From: Fidelibacterota bacterium
Lineage (GTDB): Bacteria; Fidelibacterota; Fidelibacteria; Fidelibacterales; Fidelibacteraceae
Direction of reading: 5' to 3'
DNA: 8,281 nucleotides
Assembly: GCA_030629925.1 (NCBI GenBank)
Contig: DAOVOB010000037.1
Coordinates: 1-8,281 of the forward strand
The notes under the pieces: model-generated
What the model saw: the letters and a program-made list of their open reading frames with translations, nothing else
Told to the model about the DNA's origin: nothing
Databases searched by the model: none
In this document: in pieces, positions 1-5,164 of the stretch
Layout of the letters: each line of letters opens with the position of its first letter
How positions within the stretch are numbered: the stretch's first letter is position 1
Program-made: the position numbers and the translations under genes

Positions 1-106
1 ACAATTGACAAAGGACAATTGACAAAGGACAATTGACAAAGGACAGTTGACAAAGGACAGTTGACAAAGGACAATTGACAAAGGACAATTGACAAAGGAC
101 AATTGA
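1..106. repeat. 14-bp tandem repeat, about 7.5 copies
   Basis: Head-to-tail copies of a 14-bp unit, ACAATTGACAAAGG, start at 1, 15, 29, 43, 57, 71 and 85, followed by a partial eighth unit (99-106). Units 4 and 5 carry the same A-to-G change (ACAGTTGACAAAGG); the other full units are identical. There are no unique spacers, so this is a microsatellite-like array and not a CRISPR. Each unit contains TTGACA, a perfect -35 hexamer, which may be coincidental. The array runs off the left edge, so its full length is unknown. It lies just beyond the 3' end of gltX. Confidence 0.95.
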
Positions 107-142
107 ATGAACAATTATAAATTGATAATGTATAATTTAATC

Positions 143-156
143 AACCCTGTGGGGTT
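143..156 (-). terminator. weak hairpin downstream of gltX
   Basis: AACCC (143-147) pairs with GGGTT (152-156) around the 4-nt loop TGTG, with A/T-rich flanks that could add weak pairs. It sits 14 bases past the gltX stop codon. Read on the minus strand, no clear T-run follows, so it is at best a weak terminator. Confidence 0.25.
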
Positions 157-169
157 AAATTTGATATAA

Positions 170-1606
170 TTATACCAAAAAGATCTTTAATAAATTCAAT
201 CTTCGAATAACTGTTTCAAGTCCAAGGATCTCACATATTTTAAAGATATCCGGACTTACACCAAAACCCGTGACTGCAATTCTTAAGGGATGAATAAGCA
301 TGGATGCTTTGATCTCATGCATATCGGCCACTTCACGCAATTTCGCTTCCATTTCTTCGGCGGAAGAGCTTTTTAAAGATTGAAATGAAGTTGAGAGAAT
401 GGAGATATATTTCTTTATATCAGGTGATTGCAGATGTTTGTCAATGGCTTTCATATCGAAGGTTAAGGGATCTTTGAAAAGGTATTTGCCATATAGAACA
501 AATTCATTTAATAAGCGAATTCTTGATTTTAGAAGATCAGTATAACGGATTCCGTCCTCATCTGAAAACCCGGGATCTATCCATCCGGCATTTTGCCAAA
601 GAGGCTTAACAAAGGGCCACATATCTTTCGCTTCGGAACGTGAAAGATGTTGTCCGTTTATCCATGCGAGTTTATCAGGATCAAAAATGGCACCCTTCTT
701 GTTTACACGCGCGAAATCAAATCGCTTAATAAGCTCATCTAAGCTAAAAATTGGCTTAGGCATGTTATCCCCCCAACCGAGGAGTGCCAGACCGTTAAGC
801 AGTCCCTCAGGCAGGAATCCCATCTCTTTGAATTCATCAACAGAGCTAGCACCGTGTCGTTTTGAAAGACGCTTGCCATCTTGAGCAAGTATAAGAGGCA
901 AATGCCCGAATTTTGGGACTTTTTTACCAAGCGCAAGATATAATAGGATCTGTTTCGGTGTATTGGAAAGATGATCTTCACCGCGTATCACATGAGTAAT
1001 GTTCATATTGGCGTCATCTACAACAACCGAAAGCTGATAGATGGGTGAACCGTCGGACCGAAGAATAATAAAATCATCGATCTCTTCATTGTTTACGGCG
1101 ATATCTTTATAGACCATATCTTTAAAGCGGGTAATACCTTCTGGAATACGAAATCTAACAGTATAGGGGAGTCCGGTATCAAGTTTTGCCTGAATTTCAT
1201 TTTCGCTTAGTTCCCGACAGCGACCGCTGTAACGATATGCTCGTTTCTCGCTTTCAGCTTTTATTTTATCGGCTTCAAGACCCTCTTTTGTACAAAAACA
1301 ACGATAAGCCTTACCTTCTCTTAGCAGCTGATCAGCCGCCTCAAGATGTTCTTGACTATGTTCACTCTGGATCACTGGTGTTTCGTCGGGTGAAAGTCCC
1401 AGCCATTCCAAAGCAGAGAGTATTTCCTGCATATTGGCATTCGTAGAACGCTCTTTATCGGTATCTTCGATTCGAAGGCAATAAGTTCCGCCCATTTGAC
1501 GAGCGTAAAGGTAGTTAAATAGTGCGGTCCGAACTCCACCGATATGTAAATGACCGGTAGGAGAGGGAGCGAAGCGGACGCGGATTTTTTGTGCATGTTG
1601 ATTCAT
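170..1606 (-). CDS. gltX: glutamyl-tRNA synthetase (GluRS)
   Basis: A class I aminoacyl-tRNA synthetase that attaches glutamate to tRNA-Glu in the cytoplasm. The 478-aa product has the normal length for bacterial GluRS. Visible motifs are RFAPSPTGHLHIGG (residues 11-24, HIGH-type ATP site), RIEDTD (45-50), RGEDHLSNTPKQ (208-219) and KRLSKRHG (245-252, the KMSKS equivalent). A C-terminal helical anticodon-binding region follows from about residue 330. Cys103, Cys105 and Cys130 resemble part of the zinc site of some GluRS. I chose the ATG at 1604-1606 because the conserved N-terminus begins within nine residues. The frame is open 31 codons further upstream, but that stretch runs into a hairpin repeat and is not GluRS-like. 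No Shine-Dalgarno sequence is visible; the region before the ATG is A/T-rich. The gene is divergent from the lipoprotein at 1778. Confidence 0.97.
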   Translation of the reverse strand: MNQHAQKIRVRFAPSPTGHLHIGGVRTALFNYLYARQMGGTYCLRIEDTDKERSTNANMQEILSALEWLGLSPDETPVIQSEHSQEHLEAADQLLREGKAYRCFCTKEGLEADKIKAESEKRAYRYSGRCRELSENEIQAKLDTGLPYTVRFRIPEGITRFKDMVYKDIAVNNEEIDDFIILRSDGSPIYQLSVVVDDANMNITHVIRGEDHLSNTPKQILLYLALGKKVPKFGHLPLILAQDGKRLSKRHGASSVDEFKEMGFLPEGLLNGLALLGWGDNMPKPIFSLDELIKRFDFARVNKKGAIFDPDKLAWINGQHLSRSEAKDMWPFVKPLWQNAGWIDPGFSDEDGIRYTDLLKSRIRLLNEFVLYGKYLFKDPLTFDMKAIDKHLQSPDIKKYISILSTSFQSLKSSSAEEMEAKLREVADMHEIKASMLIHPLRIAVTGFGVSPDIFKICEILGLETVIRRLNLLKIFLV

Positions 1607-1676
1607 GCACAAAAAATAAAGTAAAAAGATAAAAGTACAAAGGCAAAAGTCGTAAATCGTAATATGAAAGATGAAG

Positions 1677-1698
1677 TGACGGACCCGCGTGTCCGTCA
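1677..1698. repeat. GC hairpin repeat, copy 1
   Basis: TGACGGAC (1677-1684) pairs perfectly with GTCCGTCA (1691-1698) around the 6-nt loop CCGCGT. It is preceded at 1618-1635 by an 18-bp A-rich leader that recurs exactly before the second copy (4376-4417). It sits between the divergent gltX and the lipoprotein gene, upstream of both. It has no T-run and is not a typical intrinsic terminator. Confidence 0.75.
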
Positions 1699-1716
1699 AA
1701 TATTTTCAAGAATATT

Positions 1717-1750
1717 ATTTCTTGTCAAATGATAAGAAATCCCCTAAAAT
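1717..1750 (+). promoter_or_regulatory. putative promoter with overlapping palindrome, divergent region
   Basis: TTGTCA (1722-1727) and TAAAAT (1745-1750) are separated by 17 bp, a good sigma70-like arrangement for the lipoprotein gene at 1778. The -35 lies inside an imperfect 24-bp palindrome (1717-1740). Its arms ATTTCTT (1717-1723) and AAGAAAT (1734-1740) match perfectly, and TCA/TGA match inside after one G-T mismatch. On the minus strand the same bases give TTGACA (1728-1723), a possible -35 toward gltX, although its -10 match is poor. A palindrome over a -35 could be an operator; this is inference. Confidence 0.4.
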
Positions 1751-1777
1751 TAATCAAACAAGAAAAAGGATAGAATT

Positions 1778-3196
1778 ATGAAAAAGATCATCCTTTGTCT
1801 TATCGGTTTTTTACTTCTTGTATCTTGCGCAACAACTCCTCTGGAAATCTCAGATAATGATACTAAACTCCGCATGATAGGCGGAAAAGAAGCTTTATTA
1901 GATGCCATTGAATATCCAAAATACGCATTAAATAAAGGGATTGAGGGTATTGTAACCATTCTTGCCTATATTGACACTTCGGGCTCTGTTCTTGAATGCA
2001 AGATTATTGGTGGAAATGAATTTCTGAATGAAGCGGCTATTTGTGCCCTAGAGAAACAACACTTTCATCCCTATATACTCGAAGGAAAAAAACGTCCGGT
2101 GCGTGTTGCCATCCCTATTTCATTTACTATTTCAAAGGATATTAATATCCACGATTTTGAATCGGAACGAGTTAAATATTATGCTTATCACTATTTAAAT
2201 GAACCTGTTTTGATCCTGACCGATTTTCCCGCTGAAAGATCTTCGGGCACAAAGCATGAGTTTTATTCCGAAGGAAAAACATGGTGGCCCAACCCGAAGG
2301 ATCCGGATGCTGCCTATACTATCAGGGAAGGATTCACAAATCCCGACGCATTTCGCAAGCACATCGCTTTATTAGAGCGTGTAGGAGAGATCATTCCCGG
2401 CTTGACCGCCGTTTACCGCATCACAAATAAAAATGTCTATGCTGAAGCTGGGGTAAAACATTTAAAGGCCTGGTTTATTGATCCGGAAACGCGTATGGAA
2501 GCTCACATGAAGTATGCTCAGGCTATTCCGAATCGTAGGTCAGGTAGAGATGTTGGTATTTACGAGGCATTATCCTTAGTTGAAATATTACAGTCCATTC
2601 CATATCTTGAAAAATTTCTTACCGATGAAGAAAAAATGTCATTAAGATCATGGTTTAAGGATTATTCTGATTTTCTTGTTGATGACCCAAAGGGCATGAG
2701 TATTCGTATGCGTAAAGATACTTATGCCTCTGCTTATTTACTGCAGATGTGCGCTATTGCCAGATATTTGGATGATGGATTTCTTTTGGAAAGCTGCCGT
2801 GATTATTTCCGTCAATATTCTTTGCCGCATTTTGCATCATATGATTCACCCCTATTGAATTCAGATCTGAATAGAGAGTTCAAGAATAATATCTTTTTAA
2901 ACACCGACTTACTGGCATTGCTCACACATATATTAACAGATAAAGACTATAATGCCTGGGAGCAAACGATCAGCACGGGGCAAGGAGTGGGGGATATTGT
3001 CAATTATCTCTACTCAGGCATCCTAAATAATGAACTTAAAAAGATGGGCAATTATGATGGTCGCTTCCTATCACTGCTCTTTGCAGGAAAAGCTTACAAT
3101 AATCACCACTACCTGGAATTATGGCGCGATCTGCAGAATGGCGAGCCTAAAGAAAGTGAATTTCCCATAAGACAGCCGGTATTATGGATAAAGTGA
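1778..3196 (+). CDS. lipoprotein: TonB C-terminal domain fused to alginate-lyase-like domain
   Basis: The 472-aa product has a lipoprotein signal (MKKIILCLIGFLLLVSC, lipidated Cys17). Residues about 35-118 form a TonB C-terminal-type domain: YPKYALNKGIEG, then a hydrophobic strand and DTSGSVLECKI, ending RPVRVAIPISFTI. Residues about 140-472 resemble the alginate lyase family (PF05426/PL5-like): WWPNPKDPDAAY (169-180), WFIDPETRM (232-240), YAQAIPNRRSGRDVGIYE (246-263) and the terminal PIRQPVLW (463-470). In active relatives an Asn-Asn-His-Gly-Thr-Trp-Tyr stretch carries the catalytic His; the aligned place here reads DTYASAY (314-320), so the lyase may be inactive. The Shine-Dalgarno AAGGA (1766-1770) lies 7 nt before the ATG. 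It is probably anchored in a membrane facing the periplasm. The domain calls are from recalled family motifs; the substrate is unknown. Confidence 0.8.
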   Translation: MKKIILCLIGFLLLVSCATTPLEISDNDTKLRMIGGKEALLDAIEYPKYALNKGIEGIVTILAYIDTSGSVLECKIIGGNEFLNEAAICALEKQHFHPYILEGKKRPVRVAIPISFTISKDINIHDFESERVKYYAYHYLNEPVLILTDFPAERSSGTKHEFYSEGKTWWPNPKDPDAAYTIREGFTNPDAFRKHIALLERVGEIIPGLTAVYRITNKNVYAEAGVKHLKAWFIDPETRMEAHMKYAQAIPNRRSGRDVGIYEALSLVEILQSIPYLEKFLTDEEKMSLRSWFKDYSDFLVDDPKGMSIRMRKDTYASAYLLQMCAIARYLDDGFLLESCRDYFRQYSLPHFASYDSPLLNSDLNREFKNNIFLNTDLLALLTHILTDKDYNAWEQTISTGQGVGDIVNYLYSGILNNELKKMGNYDGRFLSLLFAGKAYNNHHYLELWRDLQNGEPKESEFPIRQPVLWIK

Positions 3197-3220
3197 ACTG
3201 AATATCGAATCATGAATCAA

Positions 3221-3498
3221 GAACATTCCCTCCTTCGCCCTGAACGGGCTACCAGCCTTCGCTACCTTCTACGCTACCAACTTCTCCGCCAGCTGGCGGA
3301 TTCCAACCTACGCCCCGAAGTATCGTGGCTACGGCATGGCGCAGCGCTGGTCAAGAAAGCTACGAAGGTCAGGAAAGCTTCGGCATGGCACGGCGAAGGG
3401 CAGGCGAACAATCGAAGCAAATAGAGAATCATGAACATTCCCTCCTTCGCCAAGGCTACGAAGGGCAGGCGAACAATCGAAGTAAATAGAGAATGTTC
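3221..3498. repeat. GC-rich nested direct and inverted repeat cluster
   Basis: Two copies of a composite repeat. A 19-bp start (3221-3239 and 3433-3451, beginning GAACATTCCC) is identical. A 35-bp end (3395-3429 and 3460-3494) differs at one base. Copy 1 holds about 155 extra bases between start and end, including a perfect 16-bp palindrome, TCCGCCAGCTGGCGGA (3285-3300). Copy 2 folds as nested stems: GAACATTC (3433-3440) with GAATGTTC (3491-3498), and CCTTCG (3444-3449) with CGAAGG (3459-3464). The block is clearly richer in G+C than its neighbours. It lies between the 3' ends of the lipoprotein gene and the four-helix-bundle gene. A 70-codon plus-strand frame inside it is repeat-derived and not counted as a gene. 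Confidence 0.85.
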
Positions 3499-3510
3499 GG
3501 TGGTTGGCAT

Positions 3511-3891
3511 TCAGTTATTACTCTCAAGATCATTTTTTCGAGTAGTCTGAATACTTTTCACAAAAATTGAGATCAATTCATTATTTTCTATCAGAGCTTT
3601 ATCAAGTGTTGCTACATTATTCACAAGATGCCTACTTTTGATAAGTTTAAGACCGATCATCGTTTCTCTTAATTCTTTTAGAATGACTTTGATCTTATGA
3701 ATAAAATCCTTTCTGGATTCAGCGCTTTGTGCTTCCCCATAGTTCAACGATACAGAAGTTCCTGATCTTATTATTTGCCCGGATATATGGTTGCCGGCAA
3801 ACGTTTTTGATATACTTTCCGATATCTCAATGATGAGAGTTGAAAAAGCTATAAGACGATCTTCCAAATCGTGTTTTGTCATGTCCTCCAT
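3511..3891 (-). CDS. four-helix-bundle protein (23S rRNA intervening-sequence family)
   Basis: The 126-aa, mostly helical protein matches the S23/IVP four-helix-bundle family (PF05635 type, from memory). The diagnostic core is QIIRSGTSVSLNYGEAQSAE (39-58) then RKDF, with KELRETMIGLKL at 72-83. Members were first seen inside intervening sequences of 23S rRNA genes. Many are free-standing genes of unknown function, and the Avd accessory proteins of diversity-generating retroelements are related; no reverse transcriptase is visible here. I used the ATG at 3889-3891. The alternative Met4 (3880-3882) has GGAGG only 2 nt before it, so the start is uncertain by three codons. The gene sits alone between a GC-rich repeat cluster and an inverted partial copy of that repeat. 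Confidence 0.9.
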   Translation of the reverse strand: MEDMTKHDLEDRLIAFSTLIIEISESISKTFAGNHISGQIIRSGTSVSLNYGEAQSAESRKDFIHKIKVILKELRETMIGLKLIKSRHLVNNVATLDKALIENNELISIFVKSIQTTRKNDLESNN

Positions 3892-3982
3892 CTCTTTAAT
3901 TCTCTTTAATAAACAATAAAAATAAGTGAATTCAAATCTATAATAATTCTCAAACTGGAAATGTGATACGCATCACTTTCTT

Positions 3983-4010
3983 CGAATGCTCTATTGTTCG
4001 ATTGTTCGGC
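3983..4010 (-). repeat. inverted partial copy of the 3460-3494 repeat
   Basis: CTCTATT (3989-3995) followed after one base by TTCGATTGTTCG (3997-4008) is the reverse complement of CGAACAATCGAA (3470-3481) plus AATAGAG (3485-3491), with the spacer shortened from 3 to 1 base. The two therefore flank the four-helix-bundle gene as imperfect inverted repeats about 0.5 kb apart. Confidence 0.65.
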
Positions 4011-4087
4011 TTGTTCTCTAAATCTCTATTGGGACTCAGAAGAATGTTTGATATTTATCTAAAATTCTTTATTAATTCAGAAAATTG

Positions 4088-4116
4088 TTGAAAATCCAGA
4101 TTGTTTAAGTTATTTT
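4088..4116 (+). promoter_or_regulatory. putative tRNA operon promoter
   Basis: TTGAAA (4088-4093), a 17-bp spacer, then TATTTT (4111-4116). A start about 7 nt later falls just upstream of the tRNA-Val gene at 4134, as expected for a tRNA promoter. Confidence 0.5.
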
Positions 4117-4133
4117 ACGAAGCTTTTTTACAG

Positions 4134-4207
4134 GGGTGGTTAGCTCAGCTGGTTAGAGCGCCTGCTCGACACGCAGGAGGTCACAAGTTCGAATCTTGTA
4201 CTACCCA
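4134..4207 (+). tRNA. tRNA-Val (anticodon GAC)
   Basis: A complete 74-nt cloverleaf. The acceptor GGGTGGT (4134-4140) pairs with ACTACCC (4200-4206) with one G-T wobble. The D-stem is GCTC/GAGC, the anticodon stem CCTGC/GCAGG (4161-4165/4173-4177), the variable loop AGGTC, and the T-arm ACAAG-TTCGAAT-CTTGT. The discriminator is A4207, and CCA is not encoded. The anticodon GAC is at 4168-4170, and A35, C36 and A73 agree with valine identity. Oddity: the anticodon loop reads TCGACAC, so position 33 is C where nearly all tRNAs have U. It is the first gene of a two-tRNA unit ended by the terminator at 4329-4360. Confidence 0.92.
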
Positions 4208-4253
4208 CAAACACATGTCAAGTAATTAGCTTTCGAGCAAGATATGTGTATTT

Positions 4254-4327
<74 letters not shown>

Positions 4328-4328
4328 C

Positions 4329-4360
4329 AAAAAAGACCTGTCATACGACAGGTCTTTTTT
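4329..4360 (+). terminator. intrinsic terminator of the tRNA unit
   Basis: GACCTGTC (4335-4342), loop ATAC, GACAGGTC (4347-4354), then six T (4355-4360), preceded by a matching A-run. It begins two bases after the second tRNA and is the clearest rho-independent terminator in the window. The A- and T-flanks would let it work in both directions. Confidence 0.93.
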
Positions 4361-4375
4361 GCAAGTATAAAGAAA

Positions 4376-4417
4376 AAAGTAAAAAGATAAAAGAAGCGGC
4401 GGACCCGAGTGTCCGCC
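4376..4417. repeat. GC hairpin repeat, copy 2, with A-rich leader
   Basis: The 18-bp leader (4376-4393) is identical to 1618-1635. It is followed by the hairpin GGCGGAC (4398-4404), loop CCGAGT, GTCCGCC (4411-4417). Compared with copy 1, one stem base pair changes from A-T to G-C on both arms and one loop base differs (CCGCGT versus CCGAGT). Leader-to-hairpin distance is about 5 nt here and about 41 nt in copy 1. Confidence 0.75.
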
Positions 4418-4430
4418 CGAATAAAGAAGT

Positions 4431-4466
4431 CTTCGAATAATGAACAAGGAACATCATTATTCGAAG
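4431..4466. repeat. perfect 12-bp inverted repeat
   Basis: CTTCGAATAATG (4431-4442) and CATTATTCGAAG (4455-4466) are perfect reverse complements around a 12-nt loop. There is no T-run in either direction. It lies 13 bases after the GC hairpin repeat. Its function is unknown. The remaining stretch up to 4570 shows nothing I can name. Confidence 0.8.
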
Positions 4467-4570
4467 TAACACAAATCACTTTCATTCTCTGGATCAAGCC
4501 CAGCTATACTTTTATTATTCAGATCCTACGGTCGAATCAGGGGCCTTTGGTCTATATAGTGATCAGTTTA

Positions 4571-4610
4571 TGTTTTCACATTCAACTATCTGAATAATGG
4601 GGGAGGGGCA
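4571..4610. repeat. dispersed repeat, partial copy P
   Basis: Aligned without gaps to 6931-6970, 31 of 40 bases agree. The shared core reads TCAACT/GCAACT, then TGA-TAATGG-type sequence and a G-rich run. It lies just beyond the 3' end of the small lipoprotein gene at 4614. Confidence 0.55.
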
Positions 4611-4613
4611 TTA

Positions 4614-4928
4614 CTATTCAGTTAGTTCAATCGCTACAACTTTAAGATAAACAGGTCCGCAATCAACTGGGTATCCATTAATTATACTGCATTGAACATT
4701 GACATCTTCGTTATTGTAGCTGTTTAAATTAACTTTATCGCTGGTAAGTGCATATCTTAATGTGTCATTTTCATATAAACCGTGTGTTCCATACATGAAA
4801 CCTGTTACTTCAAATTTAACTATCTCGCCTGTAACAATGATATAGTCTGGGTTTGGAACAATTCCTTGAGTATTACATGATATCATCAGTGCCACAACAA
4901 CTAGAGCGATTACTGTGAGCTTTTTCAT
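4614..4928 (-). CDS. small putative lipoprotein, unknown function
   Basis: The 104-aa product starts with a basic, hydrophobic signal (MKKLTVIALVVVALMISC). Cys18 could be lipidated, though the lipobox (M-I-S-C) is not ideal. The mature part is beta-rich and looks OB-fold-like (VTGEIVKFEVTGF near 32-44, GPVYLKVVAIELTE at the end); this fold is only a guess. Cys80 and Cys91 could form a disulfide. AAAGGA lies 8 nt before the ATG at 4926-4928. The T9SS remnant (4941-5037) ends only 12 nt upstream on the same strand, so the two were probably once an operon. The integron-type cassette now separates this gene from whatever lay upstream. Confidence 0.75.
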   Translation of the reverse strand: MKKLTVIALVVVALMISCNTQGIVPNPDYIIVTGEIVKFEVTGFMYGTHGLYENDTLRYALTSDKVNLNSYNNEDVNVQCSIINGYPVDCGPVYLKVVAIELTE

Positions 4929-4940
4929 ACTCCGTTTCCT

Positions 4941-5037
4941 TTATTTCATAAAAACCATCTTCTTAGTATCAATAAAACCATCTACTTGCAAGCTATAAAT
5001 ATAAACACCGATCGAAACAATATTCCCATTCACATAA
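4941..5037 (-). pseudogene. 3' remnant of a T9SS-secreted protein gene (type A sorting domain)
   Basis: The minus strand from 5037 encodes YVNGNIVSIGVYIYSLQ, then VDGFIDTKKMVFMK and a TAA stop (4943-4941). This closely fits the C-terminal sorting domain of type IX secretion substrates: N-G-N-x-V-S-x-G-V-Y-x-Y-x-L-Q, then T-K-K-M-V-x-x-K at the very end. Only about 30 residues remain, and recognisable similarity stops within a few bases of the attC-like junction at 5038. The frame stays open through the attC-like site but has no ATG. No upstream half of the gene is visible anywhere in the window. Not in itself functional, but it implies a T9SS in this organism or in the donor. Confidence 0.75.
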
Positions 5038-5164
5038 CGGTATGCGTATAAGCGGCGTAGCCAAGTAGAAAATACCTTCCTTTGAAAAGACTCAATTGAA
5101 ATGAATGTACAAAAGTGAAAATCACGCCCAATTGGCTGCGTCCGTCTTGATGCGCTGGTTAGGC
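5032..5164 (-). other. attC-like recombination site
   Basis: Minus-strand order: R'' GCCTAAC (5164-5158), a 3-nt unpaired spacer, an inner arm (5154-5132), a 67-nt variable region, an inner arm (5064-5043), a 4-nt spacer, and R' GTTATGT (5038-5032). AGCCAA (5059-5064) pairs with TTGGCT (5132-5137), and pairing continues outward through CG, CGG and AAG blocks. Bases 5141 and 5145 on the R'' arm are unpaired, and 5048 is a bulge on the other arm. TAAC (5035-5038) pairs with GTTA (5158-5161). Paired R boxes, an unpaired central spacer, an L stem with extrahelical bases and a variable tip are the hallmarks of attC folding. The 133-bp length is within the known range. Confidence 0.65.

Noticed and set aside
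1..106. CRISPR array
   Set aside because: The 14-bp units are directly abutting with no spacers.
1607..1699. 31-codon upstream extension of gltX
   Set aside because: The extension is not GluRS-like and runs through the hairpin repeat; the conserved N-terminus fits the ATG at 1604-1606.
3212..3424. 70-codon plus-strand reading frame
   Set aside because: It lies wholly in the GC-rich palindromic repeat cluster, has low-complexity Arg/Leu-rich translation and no ribosome binding site.
5032..5164. attC read on the plus strand instead
   Set aside because: The plus reading gives R' GTTAGGC, but the unpaired extra bases then lie on the wrong arm, no plus-strand gene precedes it, and the matching GTTAGGC at 6626 favours the minus strand.
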